IMG/VR virus record: IMGVR_UViG_3300028115_001312
Location: 1-64,000 of that record
DNA from: a virus
Strand: one strand, 5' to 3'
DNA: 64,000 bases
Shown: piece by piece, positions 25,201 to 34,343 of the stretch
Layout of the letters: each line of letters opens with the position of its first letter
Position numbering within the stretch: position 1 is the first letter of the stretch
The notes under the pieces: generated by a model
Seen by the model: only the letters and a program-made list of their open reading frames with translations
Databases searched by the model: none
What the model was told of the DNA's origin: nothing
Made by a program: the position numbers and the translations under genes

Positions 25201-26061
25201 TTACGGTGCTGACGATTTATATGGGTGATCAACTGGTAAGTTGGCGGTTAAGCCCCATTTGTGAGCAAGATAACCTTCTGCTTTTTCAAAATCTGTTATG
25301 TCTGTGCCGCCTGTACCCGGAATGGCAGCAACACAAAAAAATTCTGCTACTCTGCCATCCAGTCTCTCGTTAGCCCTGTTACGCATGATTCTCACGTCTT
25401 GGTCAGTGTTGATTGAGTTGTCGTAGTCGTTCACAGGAGTAAATGCGTTTGAACCATCTACCCTGGCGGCGATTTGGTTACCAGTTTTGTTAAATATAGT
25501 GCCTACCAGATGAAATGCGTCAAGGCTGACTGCTGAGTCAAAGGCTTCGAGGTTACCTATGGTTGATGAAATTCTGTTTGAACTTAATCCATCTAGGTCT
25601 AACTCACCGTTGAATGCACTGGCGTTACCAGAACTGACAGCATAGCCTCTTTTGCTGGTTGCTGCTACTGTGTTGTTTGTAAAACTGTAGAAACTGTCCT
25701 GCGTGTCATTTACGGTGTCCGCCAGAAACACGCCTATGGCCCAGTGATTACCACTGGATGCTACTGCCTGTTCGTCTGATGTAGTAAAGTCCTCACCAGA
25801 TCCGCTAAAGTCCCATACGTTAAGACTGTTTAATCCACTGGTAACTCTGGTTGGTGTACCGTTGACTGTGATTGAGAAATTACTTGCCTTGTCGGTGACT
25901 GCTGTAACTGTGCTACCACTCAATGTATAACTGCCTGTGTCTGAGGCATCTATCCAAAATGCAGTAGTTATATCTGTTGAAGGATCCCACGCCGCACCAC
26001 TGTAAGCAGTTGATCTACGTCCTGCAAAAAAACTACCGTTTACTGTTCCAATTATTGGCAT
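25201..26061 (-). CDS. LamG/concanavalin-like fibre tip protein, GC-rich
   Basis: The 286-residue protein begins with a short attachment stretch (IGTVNGSFFAG) and continues as a beta-jelly-roll of LamG type (WIDASDTGSYTL...VTDKASNF), ending with EGYLAHKWGLTANLPVDHPY, a tail common in phage and bacterial LamG-like adhesins. Sampled lines of the gene have about 40-47 % G+C against about 33-35 % around it, so it may be a recent host-range module. It starts where the large fibre gene ends (1-nt overlap). Confidence 0.75.
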   Translation of the reverse strand: MPIIGTVNGSFFAGRRSTAYSGAAWDPSTDITTAFWIDASDTGSYTLSGSTVTAVTDKASNFSITVNGTPTRVTSGLNSLNVWDFSGSGEDFTTSDEQAVASSGNHWAIGVFLADTVNDTQDSFYSFTNNTVAATSKRGYAVSSGNASAFNGELDLDGLSSNRISSTIGNLEAFDSAVSLDAFHLVGTIFNKTGNQIAARVDGSNAFTPVNDYDNSINTDQDVRIMRNRANERLDGRVAEFFCVAAIPGTGGTDITDFEKAEGYLAHKWGLTANLPVDHPYKSSAP

Positions 26062-28976
26062 TATGTAAAGTCTACCATCTGTCCAAGAACAACATAAGAA
26101 CCGCCATCATTTAGTATTGTAAATGAAAAACTATCAATACCGTTAGCATTTCCTGTAGGTGCTGAACCACCTTGCCAGTTTAGTGTTTGTGCCGCACCAC
26201 CTATTTGAACAGCAGTAATTTCGTAAGGTGTGCCACCTTGATTAATTATTACTGTTAGGTTTGTGGCATATTCTTGAGTAAGTGTTAAATTTGTAAAGTT
26301 TGCAGTTATATCACCACTTGCACCTGTAAGATAATGTATATGTCCAGTACTACAATCTAAAGCAGTAACACCTGTTGCACCTGTTGTTGTTTCAAACTTT
26401 TCTTCAATGCCTTCATTAATCTGTATTGGTGCTCTGAAAACAATTTGTCCGGTACCATTAGCATCAAGTGTAAGGTCATCATTACTTCTATCTGAACTTA
26501 TATTGTTGTCTACAATCTGTATACCATCTGTGTTTAAACTGCCACTAACAGTAATACTTGTTACACCTGAGATATCATCTGCTAAACTAAATGATAATGC
26601 ACTACCGGCGGCATTGACATCAATTTCATTTGTTGTACCTAGTGCCTGTAGTGTATCTCCTACACCAATGCTTCCTGAGCCTGTGTTACCAGCAGTTGCT
26701 ATTGCACCTTGTGAATTAGTATCAACATAATCTTTTACTGCTGCCGATGTAGGTAAAGTTGTATCATTGTCGTTACTTCCAATACCTTCACTTTCAATAA
26801 CTATTGCCGCCGCTTTAAAATCTGCAACATCAATATTACTAATACTATTTCCTGTACCTTCAACATCAAATGTTTTATTAGTAAATGTCATCGAATCAGA
26901 AGCAACATTTCCTGTTTCCGTATCAACATATGCTTTAATACTTTGTTGTGTTGCAAGTTGTGTATCACTATCACTTGCAAAATTATCTTCATCAAGGATT
27001 GCAGTACCACTTACACCAGTATTAATAACTGGACTTGTTAATGTTTTGTTTGTTAATGTTTGTGTACCAGAATCTGACACTAAAGTTGCGTCACCATTTC
27101 CAATTGTAGTACCACCTGGTAATGTTAATGTATTTGTAGCACCTGCTGAATGAGGTTGAGAAGCAATTACTTGGCCATGTGAATTAACATGACAATTTAA
27201 TTGTAATTGACCAACTACTGATGAACCATCACCTCTAACTTCAACAATATTGGTTGCTGGTTCTAAAATAATGTTACCTGAAGCACTTGTTGTAGTGCCA
27301 CCGACAATAGGTGATGTCAAGGTTTTGTTTGTTAGTGTTTGTGTATCTGTTAATGTTGCTACAGTTGAATCAATAGAAATGTCATCTGCGTTTGCATCAA
27401 TACCTGTACCGCCAACCACATTTAATGTTACTGCACCAGATACTCCACCACCAGTTAAACCATCACCTGCAGTAACCGAAGTTATATCTCCACTAGCAGT
27501 TATTTGTGAATCCACATATGCTTTGATACTCTGCTGAGTAGCAAGATGAACAGCACTGTCACTTGCCATATTATCTTCATCTAGTACGCCTGTGCCTGTT
27601 ACTGTTCCGTTTATATTGATACTTCCTGTACCACTTGATGAAAGTATTAGATCATCATTAGTTCTATTTGCACTAATATTATTGTCTACAAGTGTTAAGC
27701 CGTCTGTAGTTATAGTATCAAAGTCAGTGGAACCTGTAAATGTTCCAACTAAATTTGTTGCAGTTACAGTTCCAGTTATATTAATATCACCTGTGCCTGT
27801 GATATCGTTACCATTTAAATCTAAATTACCGCCTAGTTGTGGGGTTGTGTCTTCAACAATACTTGTTATTGCTCCACCACCGCCTGCATTGGCTTCTAAT
27901 CTTATAGTACCTGATGCATCATCATACGTTAAAACATAGTTGTCCTGACTAGATCCTACTACTTGATCTGCATCAAAAACTAAATTTCCTAATGCTACGT
28001 TTCCTGTACCGTTTGGTATTAAATTAATATTATCATTACTACGAGAACCTTGTATGTTATTATCTACAATAGTTAATCCATCTGTAGTAATGGTATCAAA
28101 GTCACTTGACCCAGAAACAGTTAACCCACCATTTAATGTAGTATCACCAGCAACTATAAAAGTTCCTGTTCCTTGTGGATTTATAGTTATGTCACTATTA
28201 GTTGATATACTTTGAATAGTATTACTAATTGTTTGTAAACCACCAATCTCTGAACTTGTGCCTGTGTATGTAGTTGCAAAAACATCTCTATAATATTTTG
28301 TAGTACTTCCTATATCAAATGTGTTATGTGTATTGGGTATTAAGTTACTGTTTAAATCTGCATTAATGCTAATACTGTCAGTGGTAGCATCACCTATTGT
28401 AATGTTTCCACCAATAGTAACATCACCACTTGCATCTAAGTCTGTTACATATGCAGTTGCAAATCTTAGTGAACTAGATCCTAAATTATAAGTTGCAGTT
28501 GCATCTGGAACAATACTGCTGTCAATGCGTCCTGTAATTGTAACTGTATCTGCACTACTATCACCTAAGTCTACTGTACCATTTGCGACAAACGCACCTG
28601 ATACTGTAATACTACTAGGAGTAAATGCACCTGCAGTCATTGAACCATCAACGATTATATCGCCATCTATGTTTGCATTGCCATCTACTTGTAGGGTAGC
28701 ACCTCTAATTTGTCCTGTTGCTACTGTGTCTCCACGAAATAAACTATCTCCTTCAACTTCTACTTTACCAGTGCCATTAGGGTCTAAAATAATATTTGTA
28801 TTGGTATTGTCAGTTGTTATCTTATTAGAAGTTAATTTAAGTTCACTTAGACTATCGCCGCCTATTTCGTTGTAAACTTCTGTAAAGTTTTCATTTACCT
28901 TTACAAAAGCAGCACGTAGACTATCACCTGTGCCGTCGTCACTAGCAGTACCTACATTAATAGTTTGCTTGCTCAT
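26061..28976 (-). CDS. Repeat-containing tail fibre protein
   Basis: The 971-residue protein has an N-terminal module QTINVGTASDDGTGDSLRAA also present in the 194-residue gene upstream. It carries several repeats of the type VDNNISSDRSNDDLTLDANG, plus repeated NKTLTSP and DSAVHLATQQSIKAYVDS-type blocks. This is typical of long, beta-helical T4-like marine fibres. The C-terminus carries a beta-rich domain. It is probably the main host-recognition fibre. Confidence 0.85.
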   Translation of the reverse strand: MSKQTINVGTASDDGTGDSLRAAFVKVNENFTEVYNEIGGDSLSELKLTSNKITTDNTNTNIILDPNGTGKVEVEGDSLFRGDTVATGQIRGATLQVDGNANIDGDIIVDGSMTAGAFTPSSITVSGAFVANGTVDLGDSSADTVTITGRIDSSIVPDATATYNLGSSSLRFATAYVTDLDASGDVTIGGNITIGDATTDSISINADLNSNLIPNTHNTFDIGSTTKYYRDVFATTYTGTSSEIGGLQTISNTIQSISTNSDITINPQGTGTFIVAGDTTLNGGLTVSGSSDFDTITTDGLTIVDNNIQGSRSNDNINLIPNGTGNVALGNLVFDADQVVGSSQDNYVLTYDDASGTIRLEANAGGGGAITSIVEDTTPQLGGNLDLNGNDITGTGDINITGTVTATNLVGTFTGSTDFDTITTDGLTLVDNNISANRTNDDLILSSSGTGSININGTVTGTGVLDEDNMASDSAVHLATQQSIKAYVDSQITASGDITSVTAGDGLTGGGVSGAVTLNVVGGTGIDANADDISIDSTVATLTDTQTLTNKTLTSPIVGGTTTSASGNIILEPATNIVEVRGDGSSVVGQLQLNCHVNSHGQVIASQPHSAGATNTLTLPGGTTIGNGDATLVSDSGTQTLTNKTLTSPVINTGVSGTAILDEDNFASDSDTQLATQQSIKAYVDTETGNVASDSMTFTNKTFDVEGTGNSISNIDVADFKAAAIVIESEGIGSNDNDTTLPTSAAVKDYVDTNSQGAIATAGNTGSGSIGVGDTLQALGTTNEIDVNAAGSALSFSLADDISGVTSITVSGSLNTDGIQIVDNNISSDRSNDDLTLDANGTGQIVFRAPIQINEGIEEKFETTTGATGVTALDCSTGHIHYLTGASGDITANFTNLTLTQEYATNLTVIINQGGTPYEITAVQIGGAAQTLNWQGGSAPTGNANGIDSFSFTILNDGGSYVVLGQMVDFT

Positions 28977-28986
28977 GTACTACTCC

Positions 28987-29571
28987 TTAACTAACTGCGT
29001 ATGCTGGTACTACGTAATTTACACCGTTGATTTTGATTTGAAAATATGTTGATGGTGTAGCCGGTAAGGCATCAGCACCACCTGCAGCTCCTACTGTTGT
29101 TTGAGCAGTTGTAATATAATTTATTTTACCTGTACCATTTGGATCAATATCAATATCATCGTTAGTTGTTTGTGTTGTAATTCTGTTATCTTCTAGTAAT
29201 AATCTTGTATTAACACTTATATTTCCTGTAGTTGCTACATTTGTTCCATCGAAAGTAAATGCACCACTTGTTTGTATATCGCCATCAGCATCAACGTATG
29301 CAACTCCATTGTCGGTATGGTCTGTTAATCTAATTTCTGCACCTGTTGCTATTACTAGTCTACCTGTACCATTTGGATCAATAATAACATTACCATTTGT
29401 ATTATCACTAGCAATAGTGTTGCCAGTTATTGTAATATTGTTGCCACTTGCAGCAGTACTGTATAGATAAAGTTCATCAAAATTATCGTTGATTTTATCA
29501 AAGGCAGTACGTAACGGATCACCTGTACCGTCGTTTGCACTACTACCTAAGTTTACGGTTTGTTTTGCCAT
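28987..29571 (-). CDS. Short fibre or fibre-attachment protein
   Basis: The 194-residue protein shares the first about 40 residues (QTVNLGSSANDGTGDPLRTA...) and the DPNGTG repeat with the long fibre downstream but lacks the rest, so it looks like a paralogue truncated to attachment and one repeat block. It may plug into the same baseplate or collar site. It has an exact TATAAATA late promoter upstream. Confidence 0.75.
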   Translation of the reverse strand: MAKQTVNLGSSANDGTGDPLRTAFDKINDNFDELYLYSTAASGNNITITGNTIASDNTNGNVIIDPNGTGRLVIATGAEIRLTDHTDNGVAYVDADGDIQTSGAFTFDGTNVATTGNISVNTRLLLEDNRITTQTTNDDIDIDPNGTGKINYITTAQTTVGAAGGADALPATPSTYFQIKINGVNYVVPAYAVS

Positions 29572-29597
29572 CTTGTTTAGACTCCTAATTTATAGTG

Positions 29598-29605
29598 TAT
29601 TTATA
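29598..29605 (-). promoter_or_regulatory. Late promoter TATAAATA
   Basis: An exact minus-strand TATAAATA followed by CAC, 27-34 nt before the fibre start at 29571. It matches the T4 late promoter consensus used by gp55-type sigma. Confidence 0.6.
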
Positions 29606-29640
29606 ACCTGTTTTAATCTAGCCGTGTGCTAAATATTTTT

Positions 29641-29904
29641 ATGATACTGGAAACTGTAAAAGAATACAGAACTTACAATAGAACACGTCGTGGTAAAAAA
29701 GAAGAATGTACAATAGGTTATACGGTGTACATTTTACGTTGCGATAATTGTGGACATGACTTTACAAGGACCAGTAAAACGTTTGATAAAAGAAGTTCTG
29801 CTCATGTATGCAGTAATTGCAATCAAAAAAAATTTGCTCAAAAGCAAAGTAGTATACTAAGACAATATAACAGATATGATGCTAGTAGCAGTAGAAAAAT
29901 TTAA
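29641..29904 (+). CDS. Zinc-ribbon phage protein
   Basis: Starting at ATG 29641 (a GTG at 29626 is in frame), the 87-residue protein has an N-terminal basic part (KEYRTYNRTRRGKKEE) and two cysteine pairs, LRCDNCGH and VCSNCNQ, spaced as in a zinc ribbon. The C-terminus DASSSRK is polar. The plus-strand orientation and no strong SD leave the start uncertain. Nucleic-acid or protein binding is plausible. Confidence 0.65.
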   Translation: MILETVKEYRTYNRTRRGKKEECTIGYTVYILRCDNCGHDFTRTSKTFDKRSSAHVCSNCNQKKFAQKQSSILRQYNRYDASSSRKI

Positions 29905-30209
29905 ACTGCGAAGCTTTCTCCACAACCACAACTGGCAACGGCATTTGGATTGATAACTTTTAGATAGTTACCTCCTAGTTCGTTGACCCAATCAACTGTG
30001 CATCCTAGCACAAACATTTCTGCTATAGGATCAACAACCAATATGTCGTTGATAGGCTCGCTCCACTTTACATCTGGCCATTTTGATTTATGATCCCAAA
30101 CATATGTAAAGCCTGAACATCCTCCACCTTTAACACCAAGTGTAACATAGTCACCATCAGGAGTAACTGACTTTAAATATTCTGTTGCTTTTTCTGTAAG
30201 TTTTAACAT
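29901..30209 (-). CDS. IscA/ErpA-type iron-sulfur carrier protein
   Basis: The 102-residue protein has the HesB/IscA fold signature GGGCSGFTYVW with C31, and the C-terminal pair SCGCG (C94, C96), the three cysteines that hold the cluster in A-type carriers. It delivers Fe-S clusters to apo-proteins. In phages it may serve phage enzymes such as the radical SAM protein at 59.7 kb. It is convergent with the zinc-ribbon gene (ends overlap by 4 nt). GATAAATA stands upstream. Confidence 0.88.
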   Translation of the reverse strand: MLKLTEKATEYLKSVTPDGDYVTLGVKGGGCSGFTYVWDHKSKWPDVKWSEPINDILVVDPIAEMFVLGCTVDWVNELGGNYLKVINPNAVASCGCGESFAV

Positions 30210-30214
30210 AAAAA

Positions 30215-30222
30215 TATTTATC
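30215..30222 (-). promoter_or_regulatory. Late-promoter-like GATAAATA
   Basis: Minus-strand GATAAATATTTTTATG: the motif lies 6-13 nt before the iscA ATG. It sits between that gene and tRNA-Ser. Confidence 0.45.
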
Positions 30223-30231
30223 TGTAAAAAT

Positions 30232-30320
30232 TGGCGGACAGTGTAGGATTCGAACCCACGGTACCTTTTGGGTACAACGGATTAGTAATCCGCCGCTTTA
30301 AGCCACTCAGCCAACTGTCC
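30232..30320 (-). tRNA. tRNA-Ser(ACT)
   Basis: A class II tRNA with acceptor GGACAGT/ACTGTCC, discriminator G, encoded CCA, a 5-bp variable stem (GTACC/GGTAC) and T-loop TTCGAAT. The anticodon loop reads TTACTAA, giving anticodon ACT, which would decode AGU. Serine AGY codons are normally read by GCT, so the A34 is unusual. AGT is frequent in this AT-rich genome. Confidence 0.92.
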
Positions 30321-30327
30321 GTATTAG

Positions 30328-30477
30328 TTAATAAGAGTATTCGTATCTTTTTGTAATAGCATTTTTTGCAGTTGCATAATCACAACCTGCCATCTTCATA
30401 ATAAATTTAATTGTTTGTTCTTGTGTCAATTGCATTGTACGAGCTTCTTGTACTGCAAATTCTATTTCCTGTTGCAT
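30328..30477 (-). CDS. 49-residue helical protein
   Basis: ATG at 30477 has a strong AGGAGG seven bases upstream. The product (MQQEIEFAVQEARTMQLTQE...) is short and helical with a KMAGCDYATAKNAI end resembling a UBA-like or DNA-binding helix pair. Function unknown. The ribosome site lies in one arm of a 13-bp inverted repeat. Confidence 0.6.
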   Translation of the reverse strand: MQQEIEFAVQEARTMQLTQEQTIKFIMKMAGCDYATAKNAITKRYEYSY

Positions 30478-30483
30478 AAAATC

Positions 30484-30531
30484 CTCCTATTAATTACTAA
30501 TCAGTATACTACTAATTAATAGGAGTGTCAA
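30484..30531 (-). promoter_or_regulatory. Sigma70-type promoter inside a 13-bp inverted repeat
   Basis: Minus-strand TTGACA (30526-30531), 17-nt spacer, TATACT (30503-30508). A perfect 13-bp inverted repeat, CTCCTATTAATTA at 30484-30496 and TAATTAATAGGAG at 30513-30525, flanks the -10 element. It covers the SD of the 49-residue gene on the other side. It could be an operator, or an SD-occluding hairpin on read-through RNA. Confidence 0.55.
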
Positions 30532-30699
30532 CTACTTTATACTAGAATTTTTGTTTTCACGGAAATTTTCATGTCCATAGATTTCTGCCCATTCCATAGG
30601 ATCTATCTCTCTTTTAATTCCATATTGATCTAAATTTTTAGGATTTATAACTTGTGTACTTGTAGTTGAAGATTTTGTTGATGTGTCCTGATTTGACAT
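30532..30699 (-). CDS. 55-residue hydrophilic protein
   Basis: ATG at 30699 with GGAG 7 bases upstream. The product starts MSNQDTSTKSSTTSTQ (low complexity) and ends in a charged segment (DPMEWAEIYGHENF). Function unknown. Confidence 0.5.
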   Translation of the reverse strand: MSNQDTSTKSSTTSTQVINPKNLDQYGIKREIDPMEWAEIYGHENFRENKNSSIK

Positions 30700-30727
30700 A
30701 ACTTTTCTCCTGCTGACTACTTACTTA

Positions 30728-31789
30728 TCAATGTAATAAACAAATTTGTGTGTTACTATAATTTTCATCGTCCCATCTATAATCAAATACACACTCAGCA
30801 TCACTTGTTTTAATTTTATATACATCAAGATTTTTTATTAACTTGTCCTGTACGTCTTTGTAATTGTTTGAGCCAAAACTTTTTTCTAAATCAACCTTTG
30901 CTACAACAGGATGTCCCAGTGTTAAACTAGGATCTTCTGGATCCAAGTTATTTCTTTTCAACCATTCAATAAATCGTTTTACAGTAGGAGACATACTAAG
31001 ATCTGTTTGACTCCAGCGGACATCAAAATCTCCACTGCCTTGCCATTGTGATGTTAATGCAATAGTAGTTGTATTATCTAGATCAACATCTCCTTCATCA
31101 TTGAAAACTTCCCAATGACTTTTGCCTACACTCTTATCGATACCCATTGTAACATCACCTTGTTTTCGTATAAGAGTATGGACACCAAATGCATCAAAGT
31201 CTGTATTTGGATCTAAATTAAAAGTTGGAGTGTTTAGAAAACAAAACAGTTGGTTATACTGTTGCCACTCAGGTGCATATTTGGATTTCCTTAAACTTAA
31301 TGCACGAGATTCAAATTCATGACATAATAAATTAAGTTGTCTTATGTGCCAACGTATTTCTTTAGGTGCACGTTGATAGTAAGGAGATATTCTTCCTGCT
31401 TGTCCTTGTAGCTCTTCGAAATGCCTATGTAAATTATTGAACATGTCGTGATTCACATGTCCACCTGGTAGTCCAGGTCCTATGTCACCTTTTACTATTG
31501 TATTTTCTGCAGTAAAATGTTCTGGAATGTCATATTGGGCAAGTCCTACATTTTCCCAATTAAACATTTTTATTGTATTACAACTAAAGTTAATTTTATC
31601 ACATAGTACATGCAAATCTCTTTCAGAAAATCCCATCCAATGGTAATTTTTTTCCAAATGGTATTCTTGTCTTAATAGTGTATTAAGTGATGTTAACCAT
31701 TTTGTAGATAAACTACTTTCAATTACATCTATGAAAACATCTAATAGTTCATTGCTTCTGTTTCTGAGTGTAACTGTAATTTGATCCAT
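30728..31789 (-). CDS. Uncharacterised 353-residue protein
   Basis: A soluble, histidine- and tryptophan-rich protein with no signal peptide. A central GLPGGHVNHDMFNNLHRHFE region and a C-terminal FDYRWDD could hold metal ligands, but no known fold matches by eye. It follows the 72-residue gene by 3 nt, within the same operon. Confidence 0.65.
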   Translation of the reverse strand: MDQITVTLRNRSNELLDVFIDVIESSLSTKWLTSLNTLLRQEYHLEKNYHWMGFSERDLHVLCDKINFSCNTIKMFNWENVGLAQYDIPEHFTAENTIVKGDIGPGLPGGHVNHDMFNNLHRHFEELQGQAGRISPYYQRAPKEIRWHIRQLNLLCHEFESRALSLRKSKYAPEWQQYNQLFCFLNTPTFNLDPNTDFDAFGVHTLIRKQGDVTMGIDKSVGKSHWEVFNDEGDVDLDNTTTIALTSQWQGSGDFDVRWSQTDLSMSPTVKRFIEWLKRNNLDPEDPSLTLGHPVVAKVDLEKSFGSNNYKDVQDKLIKNLDVYKIKTSDAECVFDYRWDDENYSNTQICLLH

Positions 31790-31792
31790 ATG

Positions 31793-32011
31793 TTAGAGAA
31801 TCTCTTTGGAAAAATATTTTTCAATCATATCAATACGATCTTGTGCTGAAGCCAATTTATCAAGTTCTGCAATGACTGCTTCAGTAACATCTGAATGTTC
31901 ACCAATACCTGCTGGCATTGTTTTATAAACTTCAATGTTTGCTAAATGAACTGCAATTTCGCCTTCTGCTTGTTTCTTAGCTGCAAGTATTATTTGATCG
32001 CCTACTTTCAT
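31793..32011 (-). CDS. Uncharacterised 72-residue helical protein
   Basis: A small helical protein with mixed charge (KVGDQIILAAKKQAEGEIAV start). No function known. It lies next to the tRNA-Thr. Confidence 0.6.
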   Translation of the reverse strand: MKVGDQIILAAKKQAEGEIAVHLANIEVYKTMPAGIGEHSDVTEAVIAELDKLASAQDRIDMIEKYFSKEIL

Positions 32012-32030
32012 TTTTATCTCCCAAGTTTAA

Positions 32031-32106
<76 letters not shown>

Positions 32107-32113
32107 TTTGTTA

Positions 32114-33265
32114 TTACATATTAACTTCATAGAAGTCAATACTTTCTTCAATTAATTCATCTTTTGATTTAAAGATTACTTTATTTTGGTACTTTTCTGT
32201 AAGTATTTTTTTAAATTCTGTAGGCAAGTATTTACTTGGATTTACATATACTGTATTGCCTAGTTCTAAAAGTTTACAACAACATTCAAACTGCTGACTT
32301 TCATCAGTAATAGTTACTCCTGGCTTGTATGTAACGTAATCAAAATAGTAAGGGTTTTCATCTACATTTTCACCAATAAGATAATCTGCTAGAAATTTGC
32401 TATGATCATTGTTGAATTTATCTACAATATCACCAAACACATAATCACTATCTATACTACGTGCATAAGCAACCATTGCTCTATTATCTCTAGGTAGACA
32501 CGGTCCGCCAAATCCAAAACCAAAACCTAGATCCATATCATTGAACCTATTAATAGCACTGTCTATCTCTTGTAGATCTTCAGCAACTCCAGATTGTATT
32601 GCCAGTTCACCTATTTGGTTATAAAAACTAATACGTAAAGTCATCAAGCAATTAAAAGTTAATTTTAGTATTTCTGCAGTGGTTTGATTTACTATACTTA
32701 AAGGAGCATTGTTCTTTTGAATCTTACTCCAAATCTTTTGGCACTCTTTACCAATATCTATATGCTCTGTACCAAATAATACACCAGGCGGATTATATAT
32801 TCTGTCTATTACATTTCCTTGTGCAACGAAAGTAGGACTGTATACAACCTTGACACCAAGAGGAGTTAACATATTTTGTATACGTTTTGTATCTCCTGGA
32901 TTCATTGTGCAACCTATTATTAATTTTCTGTTACGTACATCACCTTCATAATTTAGAAAGTCTTTTGCTACTGTTTCTACTGCACTAATATCATAGTTTC
33001 CTGCAGGTAGACTAGGTGTTGGCACCATAACATAAATGTATTCACATTGAGTAATTACTCTATAGTTATCTGTTGTAAAAATAATATTTTTGCTATTTTG
33101 TAGTCTGTCTTTAATGCCAGGCTCAACTGTATCTACAATTTTATTCTGTAGCAATTCAACATATTCCTGTTTATAACTACTTGCAAATACATTAAATCCT
33201 GATTCTTCAAACACTAATGCATAAGATAAACCTAGTTTGCCTACGCCTATTATACCAATGTTCAT
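32114..33265 (-). CDS. UDP-glucose/GDP-mannose-type dehydrogenase
   Basis: The 383-residue protein has the NAD-binding start NIGIIGVGKLGLSYA, the middle motif PTPSLPAGNYD, and the catalytic loop FGFGGPCLPRDN, whose cysteine forms the thioester. This enzyme family oxidises the 6-OH of UDP-sugars or GDP-mannose to uronates. It overlaps the next gene by 1 nt. With the nucleotidyltransferase and GDPD-like genes at 39.8-41.6 kb it points to glycan building or surface modification. Confidence 0.85.
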   Translation of the reverse strand: MNIGIIGVGKLGLSYALVFEESGFNVFASSYKQEYVELLQNKIVDTVEPGIKDRLQNSKNIIFTTDNYRVITQCEYIYVMVPTPSLPAGNYDISAVETVAKDFLNYEGDVRNRKLIIGCTMNPGDTKRIQNMLTPLGVKVVYSPTFVAQGNVIDRIYNPPGVLFGTEHIDIGKECQKIWSKIQKNNAPLSIVNQTTAEILKLTFNCLMTLRISFYNQIGELAIQSGVAEDLQEIDSAINRFNDMDLGFGFGFGGPCLPRDNRAMVAYARSIDSDYVFGDIVDKFNNDHSKFLADYLIGENVDENPYYFDYVTYKPGVTITDESQQFECCCKLLELGNTVYVNPSKYLPTEFKKILTEKYQNKVIFKSKDELIEESIDFYEVNM

Positions 33266-34122
33266 TATATTCCAATCATATCTGTAAAAGATTTGTTATT
33301 AATTGCAAATTCAAATGCAACTTTATTTGCACTTTCTAAAGGGTGTTTGTTAGGACCAAGTTCTAAATTATTTTCTTGACACCAATGTTTTAAACCAGTT
33401 GTATATGGTTCTTCCTCCCAATGCCACCAATTATATTTTTCTATGTTTTCCCACATCAAATGTAAGTTTGCAGTTGTTGTAGGACAATCATATCCCCTAA
33501 CACCATATTTTTTAAGTTTTGTACTTTCATTACAATTTAAATCTTTGTATATATCATCTAGTGCTTCAAAAATTACTTGATCTTTACGATGTCCTTCTAC
33601 AAATTGACTTTTAAATACTGGTTTGTCTTTCCAACTATGAGCTAAACAATTTATAACATTATAGTTTTGTGCTGACAAATTTGCATGTTCTACAACACGA
33701 GTTGTTTCATAAAACAAACTTGAATCATCAAATAATTTATAAAAACTATGAGCCCAATTAGTAACTTCTGTATTATCACTTGCATTAAAGATTTCTACGT
33801 ATGTACGAATGTAAGGAAAATCTTCACATACATTGTAAGCACATTCAGCAATAGTTTCATAACGATGATATTGTGACCACTGTAAAATAAACAGTGGATT
33901 TAGATTTCTTCTTTTACAATAGTCTATTGCAATTTGTAATTTCCTTAAAATTGTTTGATTACTTGCACCTGGAACACTACAATTATAAACAGGCAAATCC
34001 ATATGTTCACCAATAAGATCTACCCATGTGTGTTTACTTGGATTTGTCAGATTATTTGTGCTTTCATGTTCAGCGCCATACATATGGCTACATCCTATTG
34101 GAATTATGCAATCGTACATCAT
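33265..34122 (-). CDS. SGNH-hydrolase-like protein (GCSH variant)
   Basis: The first residues IIPIGCSHMYGAEHES match block I of SGNH-like proteins with S12 in place of the GDSL serine context (GCSH). The GASNQTILRKL segment fits block II. A catalytic His/Asp near the C-terminus is not obvious. It is the second of three such proteins in the window and starts with a TAATG overlap after a 57-residue gene. Substrate unknown. Confidence 0.55.
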   Translation of the reverse strand: MMYDCIIPIGCSHMYGAEHESTNNLTNPSKHTWVDLIGEHMDLPVYNCSVPGASNQTILRKLQIAIDYCKRRNLNPLFILQWSQYHRYETIAECAYNVCEDFPYIRTYVEIFNASDNTEVTNWAHSFYKLFDDSSLFYETTRVVEHANLSAQNYNVINCLAHSWKDKPVFKSQFVEGHRKDQVIFEALDDIYKDLNCNESTKLKKYGVRGYDCPTTTANLHLMWENIEKYNWWHWEEEPYTTGLKHWCQENNLELGPNKHPLESANKVAFEFAINNKSFTDMIGI

Positions 34123-34295
34123 TATAATCTTTTGGAAATGTCTTTAATCCTATTTACCATCCATTTCTCTATGGCTTTGGATTCCGATTCATTTATATCC
34201 CAACGAGCTTTTTTATCTGCTACTTTAAAAGTCGCTAGTTCGTATTTTAGTGCATGTAATAATGCAAGCTCAATGCCATCAGGAGTTTTAGTCAT
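34122..34295 (-). CDS. 57-residue helical protein
   Basis: ATG at 34295 with GAGGATTTG upstream. The product is amphipathic and helical (LALLHALKYELATFKVADKK). Its TAA overlaps the ATG of the next gene, which indicates coupling. Function unknown. Confidence 0.55.
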   Translation of the reverse strand: MTKTPDGIELALLHALKYELATFKVADKKARWDINESESKAIEKWMVNRIKDISKRL

Positions 34296-34311
34296 CAAAT
34301 CCTCAAATGAA

Positions 34312-34337
34312 AAGAGAGGACATTTCTGTCCTCTCTT
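34312..34337 (-). terminator. Rho-independent terminator of the HTH gene
   Basis: A perfect 11-bp stem (AAGAGAGGACA/TGTCCTCTCTT) closed by a GAAA tetraloop on the minus strand, followed by TTTCATTTG. It lies 7 nt after the stop of the HTH-like gene. Confidence 0.8.
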
Positions 34338-34343
34338 ATAGTT

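Noticed and set aside
27592-28875. Plus-strand ORFs of 95-130 codons through the fibre genes
   Set aside because: They are antisense shadows of repeat-rich fibre genes, rich in Pro/Val/Ser as expected from reverse reading of Thr/Asn codons, and have no start sites.
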